A stretch of DNA of 64,000 nt. Source: Sisyra terminalis (lineage: Eukaryota > Arthropoda > Insecta > Neuroptera > Sisyridae). A program made the position numbers and the translations under genes. The stretch is from NCBI GenBank assembly GCA_958496175.1, contig OY292277.1:25339282-25403281 (forward strand). The letters run 5' to 3'. Shown piece after piece: positions 1 to 10,529 of this stretch. Numbering within the stretch: position 1 is the first letter of the stretch; each line of letters opens with the position of its first letter. Under the pieces are notes generated by a model. That model did not search any database. It was not told the DNA's origin and saw nothing but the letters and a program-made list of their open reading frames with translations.

Positions 1-224
1 TTCCAAAAACCAAATAGTCACTATTAATACAAATTTTAATAACTTTTCTTTGCTACACCTAATAATCAAAGAAAATCCTTTTCTTAATTTAAAAAAAATA
101 TTGTATCTGTATGGTTCATGTTAAAAGATAACTGTCTCTAACTAATTTTTAAGAATTGATTTGATTCCATTAGTATCCAATAATAAACGTGTACATAATC
201 TGTCTCTCTGTCTCTGTTCAATCA

Positions 225-320
225 AGGAAATTTTCAATTGTTCTCGATTTATCATTTTTATTAATCCTAGAGTCGCTAAAAACCCCAGCAGTTATAAAAC
301 AACGACAAATAATAAAATAA
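225..320 (+). repeat. tRNA-derived SINE, 3' fragment
   Basis: This is the tRNA-unrelated part of a SINE family seen more fully at 28.2 and 51.2 kb. Shared landmarks are 'ttttcaat..ttctcgattta', 'taatcctagagtcgct' and 'agttataaa.cgac..taaataa'. The tRNA-like head with its A box is missing, so the copy is 5' truncated. An A-rich stretch follows, as expected of a retroposon tail. Confidence 0.6.
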
Positions 321-349
321 TAAAAATAAAAATAAAAGTAAAATACCTC

Positions 350-1660
350 CAATTAAAATAACTCCTCCTTTCTGTCTCAATTTAAACGATGAAAATCGAA
401 AATTTCAAGTGAAATCAACGCATTACACGTTCTATTAAGAAATACAACAAAATCCACAAAACATTTATAAGCTTGATAAATGTTGAGACAATTACTTAAT
501 CATATTATAAGTTTGCAGATAATAATTAAATAATCAACGATAGCTAACGACCGTGATGATTATAGTATCGAATAATGATCGTGGATGTAGAGCGGAGTCT
601 TGTAATCAATATTGCAAAAGCTGTCAGACCGTGCCAAAAAAAAATTTATCTTCATCACACTGAAGTCGTGAATCGTGACATGAACCGTTTTCACAATAAT
701 TATAGCAACGAATCGTTAAAATTACAGTTTTACGAATCAATTAAAAATTGGAAAAATCAACATAGTATAAATATTTTTATGAGTTCTATGTTATTCGTAG
801 CTAATAAGTTCCTATAGATGATTTTAAACCTAGAGGAATGATTATAGTACCAGTACACACTATCTACAAATTTAAAATAATTCAATAAACTACAAAATAT
901 AATCACATTATACTCCTAAAAATTGTATATTAGTAATGATGTTTAAGTTCCAGATAGTTCCAGGTAGTTCCCATGAAAAAATTAATCACCAAGATAGTAA
1001 TATTTCAACGGGTCAATCATTTACAATTTCTAAATTTGCTCACTAACTTCGAAATTATTTGATTCTATTAAACTGTCCTATTTTAAAGAAAAAAAAAAAC
1101 TATTTGAATCTTGGCTTTAAAGCATTCTATATTTTTTTGGAAATATGATAATCATTTTTTTTTAATTGATTTTAAATAATTTTACAAGATTTTTTTCATT
1201 TTTATGCTAAATCCAATAGTTGAATCATTATTATAATTTGCAATTTTTAATCAAACCAAACCAAGTATGTAGTAACAACCTTTGAAGGTTTCAATTTGTA
1301 CCTATACATATTTAAGGAAGCAAATGAACAAATTGTACTATAAATAATTGATTTGAACTATAATTAATTCTGTTAGGATTAATTAAGTAATTAGTAAATG
1401 TCGTGTGAAAATGAATTCAATTATAATTTTCATTATGAAATGTTGAAACTTTTAATTATGTAAGAAGATAATATACTATACATACAATAAAATTATTCTA
1501 ACAAAATTCTAATGATTTTATAAATATCTAAAGGTAAACTAAAAGTCAAACATTTCATTCCCAATAGTTCTTTATAGTAAAATTAACCGTTGCGCGTTCA
1601 CTTCGCTAGATGAATTATAAAATTATAGAATTATAAAATCTAGATTTAAAATATGATTGG
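350..1660. other. AT-rich stretch, no recognised gene
   Basis: An 80-codon ATG frame at 575-817 (plus) matches no family I know and has no intron or repeat context. Homopolymer A and T tracts dominate. I see no other structure. Confidence 0.5.
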
Positions 1661-1679
1661 AATATTTCTTTTTATTGTA

Positions 1680-1811
1680 GAGTTTCAGATCCTCGATGAT
1701 GATAAATTGGTAAAAATATTCAGAGGACTAGGATCAAATAATAATAGTGACCTGGTGTTGTTAGCACCTGACGGGAAAACCAGGAATGTCGTATACAAAA
1801 AGGTACTTTAA
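1680..1811 (+). pseudogene. Helitron helicase C-terminus fragment, in frame with unrelated upstream codons
   Basis: The open segment of 43 codons ends in TAA. Its last 20 residues (DLVLLAPDGKTRNVVYKKVL) match the extreme C-terminus of the PIF1-like helicase of Helitron transposases and are the same as those encoded on the opposite strand at 2.1 kb. The first 23 codons (EFQILDDDKLVKIF, then RGLGSNNNS) are not helicase sequence. A pyrimidine-rich tract ending in 'attgtag' stands directly before the segment and could act as a 3' splice site. This may be a chimera made by capture or rearrangement, but a chance fusion in a decaying element is possible. Confidence 0.5.
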
Positions 1812-2165
1812 ATGAATACTTCTTTGTATTAAGGTACATTAATTGAGTATTTTTTATATGCTGCGATAAAACCAACTACCTTCTACTTCTTTTTGTATAC
1901 GAGAGGTATACTCGAAGGGTTTAATCGCATTTTAAATAAATTGTTTGTTAACTAACTATAGAGTATATTATATTAAATAATATTTACATATTTTTCTTGT
2001 TCTCATACTTATAGCTAATAGTTTATTAATTTGGTAGTTGGTTTTGTCGCAGCATATAAAAAATACTCAATTAATGTACCTTAATACAAAGAAGTATTCA
2101 TTTAAAGTACCTTTTTGTATACGACATTCCTGGTTTTCCCGTCAGGTGCTAACAACACCAGGTCG
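1752..2165. repeat. Inverted repeat made of two tail-to-tail Helitron 3' ends
   Basis: Positions 1752-1880 and 2034-2165 are nearly identical reverse complements of about 125 bp, each starting 'cctggtgttgttagcacc' and running to 'gcataaaaccaactacc'-like sequence. Both arms encode the C-terminus of the same helicase followed by the same downstream DNA, so two element ends face each other around a roughly 150-bp AT-rich spacer. Such near-identity suggests one recent inverted duplication. Confidence 0.75.
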
Positions 2166-2640
2166 CTAGGTGAACTCACTTTTGATTAGGCCTCATAATA
2201 CTCGCCATGTGGAAAGCAATTCCCCTCAGATCGATTACTATTATTTTCAGTAACTAACCGTTTGCTTTATTGCCATGCGAAACATAACTTATGGTAGAAC
2301 TATAGCCTTTTAAGCTCAAATGGATACTCGAACGGTATAAGTGGTATCCGCGGTGTAAACACTGAATTACTTCCATCGCAGCCAGTAAATATAGTCGTCT
2401 CTATCAAGCTTTTATATAAGCTTTTCACACGTAACCTGGTTTCATTGCATAACTTTGGCGGATTGAGATTTCGCAGTAGCATTACTGGAGCAACTTTTGA
2501 GATAAATGTATGAGCCAGAAGACCAGGTGGATTTAGTGCATTAAGGAACTCCATAGGATAGTTTATAGCATCATCCATATGCACCAAGGTATCTATTGAT
2601 TTGTACTTATATTCTGATCCTTTGAACGCCATCAATCGTC
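2102..2640 (-). pseudogene. Helitron PIF1-like helicase, decayed C-terminal part
   Basis: Helitron transposases join a Rep/HUH nuclease to a PIF1-family 5'-3' helicase that drives rolling-circle transposition. Only the end of the helicase is present. The 111-codon frame at 2300-2635 shows the family string 'YPMEFLNALNPPGL', then 'APVMLLRNLNPPKLCNETRL', then 'TPRIPLIPFEYPFELKRL'. A stop follows KRL. Beyond it, after frameshifts, comes 'DLRGNCFPHGEYYEA', a stop, and 'SKVSSPSDLVLLAPDG', the usual helicase tail ending at TAA (2102-2104). No Rep domain or upstream helicase motifs are visible. At least one stop and one or two frameshifts make it a non-functional relic. Confidence 0.85.
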
Positions 2641-2649
2641 ATTAATATT

Positions 2650-4770
2650 TTTCCTTTTATGGCAGCAATATTAAAAAAAATTTTTTTTTTCGTTTCATTT
2701 TTCGTGTTTATAACGGCACTATGATTATTAAATTTGATTTTTTAATTGTTGACGACCAGATCACACGTTATCTCATACAAACTCTGGCACCCCTTTTCCT
2801 CCCTTTTAGCTAAGGAATTTTCAAAGATCCTTTCGTAGCGGATACCTACATTATATAAGGAATACACCCTCCCAATTTCACGTCTTTACGACCAGGGACT
2901 TAATCTGTCCATTGATCCACCAGTCAGGACAAGTAAAAAAGATAGATCCTGTGCAGATTCACAAATAAGCCTTTGGGAGTATAACAATAACCGATATAAT
3001 GTATTTCTTATCTTACAAAGTGGGAATATATTATAATATATTGATGTAGTAAGATGTGTTGAAAAAAATCTTTCTAAATGAAGCCAGTTTTGTTTCAATA
3101 TAAATACGTGCCGGTAAAATTTAAACTCTTAATATTAACCCTAAGAAATTGTATGTAGCGTTTTTTTTATGTTTGGTGAGAATAACTTCAAAAAATGTCT
3201 TTTTCGTTTTTCTAATTTTTATTGCTAATCAACGGTTCGACATACAAGAATCAATTAACATATTTTTGTAGGAAATTAAACGTTCTACAAAAAAGATCCC
3301 TTTTTTTAATGACTTCACTCACTCAAAACAGTAAAACAGTACCTAATAAAAACATCTCATCATTATCCTAGAAACTGTATTCGAGCAGCTAATTATAATA
3401 GCTCACCTACGACCTATACATATCAATGTGCCAATTATGTGATGTAATTTTTGAACAGTAATAATTATTCGTTAGTTCTTCTAATTCCGTAAAATATAAA
3501 TTTAAATATTTTTTTATACTTAAGACATTTTCTATTTATCTGTACATTTCGAAAATTAATTTCTGGCATTTCTGGTTAATAAAAATTCGTACTAATTGCG
3601 ACTATTATTGTGCAAGCTATGAGTCAGTAATGCACTAGAAATGCAATAAAATGCAACAATAAATCAAAGTGTTGAAAAAAAGATAGTGCAAGACAGTCGT
3701 AAAATAAATAAAAAAAGAAATTTTGTTTTGCAAAATTTTGTACTTTTATAAATTCCATAAATGTATAAGAAAGATATTACGAATAACGCAATGACTAGTA
3801 AACCTATCCTCGTTTTTTGCTTTCTGTAGTAATTTGATGAGTTTAGGCGAAAGTTTTCGGCGATTTAAAAAGAAAACAATTTCATTTTATTGTTTTTTGT
3901 GTACTACTTGAATATGAGAAACGGAATGAATTTGTATTTCATCTTAAAATAGCATAAAAGAAAAGACAATCATATTACTAAAATTGCGCAAATGCTGAAA
4001 CAAAACTAGATTTGTAACGATCTGTTTGGTATTATACTTAAGTAAAAGTAAACGTTTGACATTTAAACAGCTAAAAATGATATTCACCTTGGATTCATAT
4101 CGATAAAGCCAGAACTTATGGTTTTAGGCCCATAAAATATGTGAATTGCTCTTGAACAATTATATCAAATTCAAGACAATAAAATCCTTATCAACATTTC
4201 AAACGACTAAAACCTGAACTAATTGCCAATTTTTCTACTTTTCTTTACCCAAAATTTTTTCATGTATTTAATTTTTTAAATTCTATTTAGTTTTCTTTAT
4301 CTAAAAACTCATTAAGACAATTTAGTGCAAATTTTGATTTTTGTTTTCTTTTGATGTTCAATTGTTTCGTAAAATATTTTTGGGGCTCTATTTTTTTTAT
4401 TTTTTTTTAAACTTTTTACTTTTTTTGTGATATCGATGCCATTTTTAGGCGATTTTAGAAACATATCTTTTCATTGTTAAAGTGTTTAAAAAATACCACC
4501 CACATAGTGAGGAATAGAGAAAACTTAAAAGACTGATCTTTAAAAATGAGATTAGAGTATTGTTTTGTAGTACATTGAACTATCAAAATATTATTTTTAT
4601 TTATTGTTAAATATATATTGATTTCTATGCCAAAATCACGATAAGTAAAAATGTGCAGGAAGTATCAGTTTATCAATTTATCCACGAAGTATAAATGGCA
4701 GGAGAACGAATGCTATATTGCAAAGTCGTCCACGAAATGAGGACAGAGTGCAGAGGACGCTAGTGTCATG
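2650..4770. other. AT-rich stretch, no recognised gene
   Basis: A 70-codon minus-strand frame (2886-3098) has no recognisable features. No terminal inverted repeats or splice-framed exon were found. Confidence 0.45.
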
Positions 4771-4779
4771 AGTTTACAA

Positions 4780-5000
4780 TAAGGTAATATAAAAGAAGGT
4801 ATTCCAATCCTGCAATGCATAATGGGAATGTGTCAAGATACATTGCCGCCACAAGTGTACCTAAAATACTAACTAACCGGAACTATGTTCTTTTATGCTG
4901 TCAAAGTTAGTACTCAAGACACACTTGTAGCGGCGCCACATCTTGACACATTTTCCATACGGCTTTGCAGGATTGGAATACCTTCTTTTATATTATCTTA
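4780..5000. mobile_element. Non-autonomous DNA transposon (MITE) with long TIRs and 8-bp TSD
   Basis: The left arm 'taaggtaatataaaagaagg' and the right arm ending 'ccttcttttatattatctta' are reverse complements over about 36 bp with one mismatch, and further inner similarity ('tgtgtcaagat') extends the palindrome. Flanks gtttacaa (4772-4779) and gtatacaa (5001-5008) look like an 8-bp duplication with one mismatch. That length suggests hAT or P-type mobilisation. There is no coding capacity. Confidence 0.8.
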
Positions 5001-5165
5001 GTATACAATCATAAATATAAGCATTAGAACCAATTTTATATAATTCACATGAAATTAATAGTTCCAATGGGAAATTGTTTTTAAACATATGTAGAATTAA
5101 CTAAAATGAGTTTATGTTATATTAAAGATATTAAGTATATGGAGAACATGAATGTAATATTTTGA

Positions 5166-5400
5166 AACCTTTGGCTTCAGTTTGAATAACAATAAAAAAA
5201 CGAATAGCTATTAATAATTCAGTATGTAAAGCTAGTCAGGTTTCCTAGCGACAATGCGCTGGTAGTGGCCGAAAAAATAACTAAGCCATGTTTGAATTTT
5301 TTTCGACTAGAGAACTAACAAATTGCCAATCTCGTTTGTTCTCTTGTTATTTATTCTTCGATGATTTATACTTAAAACTTCAAAATAGAACGAACATTGG
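5166..5400 (+). repeat. Interspersed repeat, copy 1 of 2
   Basis: It shares an ordered set of blocks with 22912-23105: 'cttcagtttgaataacaat', 'cgaatag', 'agtggccg.aaaaataact', 'agaacta.caaattgcc' and 'cttgttatttattcttcg'. The class is unknown. No open frame or terminal repeats could be defined from two decayed copies. Confidence 0.6.
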
Positions 5401-5499
5401 TTCTTTCTCAGTATAGTTAAGATATGTAAATATCATAAGTTTTATATATTTTTCTTGCAAACTTGTAAAATTTTTAGCTATCTATGTATTAATTATTGT

Positions 5500-5590
5500 T
5501 ATTACTTTACTATTGGACATTTCCTTTAACCCGCTGCGAAAATAAAAATCATAAACTCGATCCTGCACAAAATCATGCTGGACATCCCTG
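5500..5590. mobile_element. hAT-like element, right end
   Basis: The segment ends 'aaaatcatgctggacatccctg' in shape, the same end as copies at 21.7 and 40.77 kb. The family terminus read inward is CAGGGGTGTCC. Upstream blocks 'gctgcgaaaataaaaatc' and 'ctcgatcctgcacaaaatca' match the other copies. No left terminus was identified, so the copy is partial. Confidence 0.6.
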
Positions 5591-5617
5591 CTTTAGAATA
5601 ATATGATGTGCGTACGT

Positions 5618-5890
5618 AGATGACGTACATATAGATACATTAGAAGGCGAACTGGATGAGCCACATTTTGATAGGAAACAGGTTCATACTAGATGTTGTA
5701 AAAGGGAAATTAGAAGGTACCAAGAAAAGAGGAAGAAGATGAATTGAGATCCTAGATTTACTGAAATGAGGAATGGACTACCCCAATTTGAAGAACCTTG
5801 CTAGTGGTAGATAACGCTAAAGGGAAAAATTCATCCAGACAAAAACAGAACCTTTTGTCAGACAGAAAACAGGAAAAAATAAACTAGGAA
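5618..5890 (+). pseudogene. Decayed non-LTR retrotransposon reverse transcriptase C-terminus
   Basis: Translated fragments read VVKGKLEGTKKRGRR, stop, IEILDLLK, stop, GMDYPNLKNLA and, after further breaks, FIQTKTEPFVRQKTG. A basic 'GKxEGxxxRGRR' stretch followed by 'ILDLL' is typical of the C-terminal tail of endonuclease-reverse transcriptase (LINE, probably RTE-like) proteins in arthropod genomes. Three stops or more show that it is dead. Related tails lie at 47.5 and 50.1 kb. The clade assignment is inference. Confidence 0.55.
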
Positions 5891-5899
5891 TCATTATAT

Positions 5900-7940
5900 C
5901 CTCTCATAATAATACAATTAATTTAAAGAGCCTAGATAAGCATTTTAAAAAGTTTTTTATGGTTGAAAAATTTTTTAAAAAGAAAATGTACGGCTCTCTA
6001 ACAATCAAATTTCCTCTAAAGTAAGAGATATAAGAAAAAAAAAGTAATAAACGACCTCTGTTGTTGCACAGTAGTACTAATTGGTCAGCTATTTTGAAAT
6101 CGTTTTGCCACTAATGATTTTATTAAAAAATCTTTTTAAACTGTTGGTACATTGTCACTTTCATGTTGTCTACAGATGCTTACGCGACTACCCTGAGGCT
6201 CAATTTCAATTCTAGGACAAAAGAGATCGAGATCGAGATAAAATCAAAAATTTCTAGTCCCGAAAACATTTCAGTATTTTTGTAGTCCTTAAACAAAATA
6301 CTATTAAAATTTGAATTTCGTAGTCTCAAAATAGAAAACGAGGCTTGAATCTAACAATTACTTTCAATAAGTCCCAAATACGAGACAAGACGAGTCGAGA
6401 CCAGATCAATTTCATCTCGTTTGGTTGTATGTGGAACTCCATCTACAAGTGTTTTGTTTATTTTAAAAACAAAAAAAAAAAGAAATTATTGAAGGGGGCG
6501 AGTTTTAGTGGCTCCCTCTTAGTAACACCTGTGAAACTTACAAATAAATACTCACACTTAAATACTACATATTGTTACACTCCAATTCGAAACGACATTA
6601 ATTAAGAAATAAACAAAACATATTCTTTTTATTTCAATTTGCATATCAAACAAATCAGAACACACATTACCTAAACTAATTGATTCTTAAAAAATAATTG
6701 TATGTAAAAATTCTATTCTAAAGAAATTTTAGATATTATAGAGCAGACACAAATTAAAATTGATTATTCAATTAGTTTGCATAATTGCAAACAGTAAGCT
6801 ATAATTATATATAATTTTAGTCGAAAACAAGCATTGAATGACGAGTTGGCGGAGTATTATGAGTGAAACGTGCGAAAATTATTGACCCACAACTGAAAGC
6901 CTTCATTTCTAATGAGGGTCAAAAATTTAGATCATATTTTTATAAATATCAATAGAAGGTTAATCCTGCCACAATTGGTTTACCTATTAGCTTATGATGT
7001 CAAAGTATTCTTAATCTTATTTCCTTTGCTCCTTGGTTTGGTTAGAAAACAAAATAAAATAGAAAAGGTACCATATTCACTCAAATATTGTATAGTGAAA
7101 ACTAATATTGAGCAAAATACATTTTCTAAAGTTTCTAACCCACATTTTATTTATTAAACATAAACAATAAATTTTACAATTTATACTTTGACACTAAAAA
7201 AATATAATGCCATGATCTTGCAGTTGGTCAACTTGATAATTATATTATTCCAATAAAAATAACTCCTACATCACCTTCATGAGTCAAGCTGGTGACTCAT
7301 AGATTTCAAAAAAAAAATCGATTTCTTATTCAGTACGGATCTAGAGATCATTGACGCAACTATTGAATACTTATGTTGACTTATGTAAAACATTTTTTTT
7401 AATTAAACCCTCCCGTCTTATTTGCTCAACATGATACCTTTTCAATTTTATTCGCGGTTCAAATTGAAAAAAATTCAATTTACCAATAAAACATAATTTA
7501 TCGATAATTGAAATTAACCGAATTGTTTCTTTGTTCATTACGATTATTGCCAAATTTGAGCCATTGTTTCCAAATTGATTGGTTTTTCTCAAAAATGTAA
7601 GTGATTTTTTCCCAATAAACCATTCACTGGTGTTCCAAAGGTATTATTGTCGACTTTGACACATTAAACGGCAAATAGAATTAAGAGAAAGAAAAAACTA
7701 ATAATAAATCGTAACAAATCGAAACGAATCTTTAATGACAATTGTGAAATGAAAATGATATTTCATAATCAAAATTCAAAACTAAAGTGAATTAATGAAC
7801 AATTTTTTTTCTGAGCGTAAAAAATATATTTACATATAATTGATTTAAAAAAATATTTTTTATTTATATGCCTATATTTTTTTTAAATTTATAAAATCTT
7901 TTTAGAAATTACTAAAAACTTCATAATAGTAGGTGGATTT
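5900..7940. other. AT-rich stretch, no recognised gene
   Basis: It contains chance frames of 86, 81 and 73 codons with no motif, and a short purine tract rich in 'gagatcgagat' (6226-6242). There is no evidence of exons or element ends. Confidence 0.45.
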
Positions 7941-7946
7941 ATAAGA

Positions 7947-8000
7947 AACTAGCTGAACCCGGCAAAAGTTGTCCTACCAATCTATAAGTCTTACCAGTCA
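7947..8000 (+). repeat. Interspersed repeat fragment, 'actagctgaacccggc' end
   Basis: The terminal string 'actagctgaacccggc' matches, in reverse orientation, the end at 42.06-42.08 kb ('gccgggttcagctagt') and resembles the start at 30.27 kb. Ends of this kind are widespread in arthropod non-autonomous repeats. The class is not resolved. Confidence 0.45.
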
Positions 8001-8408
8001 GTCAAATAGGTGTCAATAAATAAATTGATATTTATTTATATTTTCAAGAATAATTTAATTGGTATTTTTATAACCTAGATTAATGTAGATAATATTTATG
8101 ATTTCTTTGCTCTTATGTATTCCTTAGCGCTAACATTTAAAACTTACTATTCGTGGTTTTTGAAATTACTAATCGACAGACCATATACAAATTTTTATTG
8201 TATTTTTTTGACCGATAAATGGCATTATTTATATGAGGAAAAACCAACTTTTAGTTATGAAAAACTTCTATTTTGACAAAAAAAAAAAAAAATTCATGGG
8301 CAAATGAGTTCGAAAACGATAAGTATGCTTATGAGTTTTTTGTAACGTCACAGTACGCGTATTAAAATCGAGATATAACGTATACATTGAAGACAGGTTA
8401 AAATTATA

Positions 8409-8445
8409 CATAACGTTTCGTCGAAAATTTCAACTTTATAAAAAG
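8409..8445 (-). ncRNA. Hammerhead-like motif, decayed (minus strand)
   Basis: On the minus strand the order is 'tttataaag', a stem 'gttga..tcgac', then 'gaaacgtt', the same order as the motifs at 53.6 and 55.6 kb. The CTGANGA half of the core is not conserved, so cleavage is not expected. Confidence 0.3.
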
Positions 8446-8885
8446 TGCATTTTTTATGGTCTATATGGTCTAAATGGTAAAAAAAATCCCATAAATTTTG
8501 AATTATTATTCTGTCCATATGTCACAACCATTTTAAACTGTGATACTAGAATCACAGTAACTAAAGGTAAAATTTGGAAGGTAGGTGTATTTTGTGAACC
8601 ACTGTAAAATGGAACTACAAAAAAATATTTATATTAAACAAAGACAATGCTTTGATATGGTAATAATTTAAACTTCCAAAATTTGTACAGTTTGAAACAA
8701 AGAAAGGCAATAATGTAAAAGCTTTTAAAAATATTACAAAAATGTTATAATTTTTAGGAGTAATGGTTGTAATTTTTTGTCACCAAGTGGTTTTTGGTCA
8801 TTATTGCGTTATATATATTATTGATAAATTTTTATACGTAGGATAAAGAAAAAATGCGTATTATCGCCTATGAGTAGTAATATGT

Positions 8886-9200
8886 GTAGGACAAATGTGT
8901 AAGATTTTTCGAATAGACAAATTTTTATCTATTAAATAGCTATTTTAAATATATCATCTATCTATCTTTATGTGAAAATACTGGCTCTAGATAGTGGCAT
9001 TTCTTTTAGATAAAATTTTATCAGGAGGATAGAAAAAAGATACTTATTTTTACATATTATGTACGATAATATGTATGAGACTTATCTAATAGATAACTCT
9101 TCATCTGTTAGGATCAGTATTTTCACTTAAGAGTAGATAGACCATATCCTTAAAAAAAGCTATTTAATAGATCAAAGTGTAACTTTTAAATAAATCCTAC
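8886..9200. mobile_element. Inverted-repeat element (MITE-like)
   Basis: Left 'gtaggacaaatgtgtaag' to 'tctattaaatagct' pairs with right 'agctatttaatagatc' to 'aaataaatcctac' over about 45 bp with mismatches. A second inner pair shares 'gtgaaaatactg' and 'cagtattttcac'. Similar sequence ('tagataaaattttatc..gaggata') continues to about 9370, and a related copy lies at 20.78 kb. No target duplication is certain. Confidence 0.6.
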
Positions 9201-9374
9201 ACGTACTATTTTTAAAAAAACTTTATGAAAACGCATGTTTTCTGTATCTTCCGTATAAAATTTTATCTAGAGGATAAATATCACTACCTAGATGTAAAAA
9301 TATAGATCCTTAAATAGTTATCTTAATGAACTATCTAGCCATGAGTGAAAATATCGGTTCATAAACATATTTGT

Positions 9375-10430
9375 TTTGTAGTAAATTTACTAATTTTCTT
9401 CGCATTTTTTTTTCGAGGAAGAAAGAATGTCATGTTAAATTTTCCAATAAGAAAAAGTCGATTTTTTTACAAAATCCCAAATGTAAAATATAATTAAACT
9501 ATTTTTTAAATTATATAATTTTTCAAAGCGACAAATTAAAAGTAATTACACCCAAAATAAAAAAATGACACATTTTTAAGTTGTATATTAATCTGTTAAA
9601 CAACAATTATTACAAAGTATTCTCTTCTCGCCACTAACGTGCAAAAATTGGCAAAAAATCTAGTCAAATTTACTAAAATAAGAAAATGAATAAATTCTAT
9701 AGAATGTTTCATGCACTAAAAAATAATTCTCCAAATTTAAAAGAAAATTTCATTTTGTTGGCAACAAAATTCAACCATTAGCCTCTTCTAAAATTCAATT
9801 TTCTTCCGCATTAGAAGCGGAACAAATTCATATTTTTATGCGAATAAAACAGAAGCAGCAAAAAATAATGGCTATATTTAAATGAATATAAAAATGATTG
9901 CTCAGAATAAAAACGAGAAACGGTCGTTAAAAATAAATTCAAATAAAAAAAGCTGTAAGTAGGTATGTATTTTATGTAGGATTTGTAATCTTTGCATCAT
10001 ATTTTATTTATTTAGATTTTTCTTTATTTTCGCAATATTGCTCATAAAAATAATATATGCGATTTTGGTAGAATATGAAATTAATCTCTTATTACTTTCA
10101 CGTTTATTGTTATTGTTTGGCGAATGTTGCCAAAACAATTAACAATACCTACTAACCATTTTTTCCAGTTTTCAAAATTGTTATTATACCGCTATGTTAT
10201 CGACCTATCATCAAGATCAATTTTTAGCATTGCTTGACCCTGGAAAGGTCCTTCAGATCAGTCCATTTCTCTTTTTTTTTTTAGTTAATAGGTTTACAAT
10301 TCCTTTCTTAAAGGACCTTCGTTTTTTTTTTCTATTATCCAATATTAATATTTTTTCTTTGAGTTTTGAAATATAACTCATCTTGTCAAGAAATTTTTAA
10401 AAAAAATTCAAGCAATAGATTATTTTTGTA
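9375..10430. other. AT-rich stretch, no recognised gene
   Basis: I see only homopolymer tracts and a 60-codon frame (10194-10376) rich in Phe from T runs, which is not credible as a gene. Confidence 0.45.
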
Positions 10431-10435
10431 TTTTT

Positions 10436-10527
10436 TTTTATTTACCATCGCTTTATAACTACCACGGTTTTTAGCGATTTTAGAGTTAGTAAATATCTGA
10501 TCTTGACGCCTTGGCCACCAGTAGGCA
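10436..10527 (-). repeat. tRNA-derived SINE, internally deleted copy
   Basis: On the minus strand it reads 'cctactggtggcc', then jumps to 'actctaaaatcgctaaaaac' and 'agttataaagcgatggtaaa', the family 3' landmarks. The part holding the B-box region is absent. Confidence 0.65.
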
Positions 10528-10529
10528 TT

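Noticed and set aside
575..817. 80-codon plus-strand ATG frame
   Set aside because: No homology recognised, no splice or promoter context. Frames of this length are expected by chance in a 64-kb window read in six frames.
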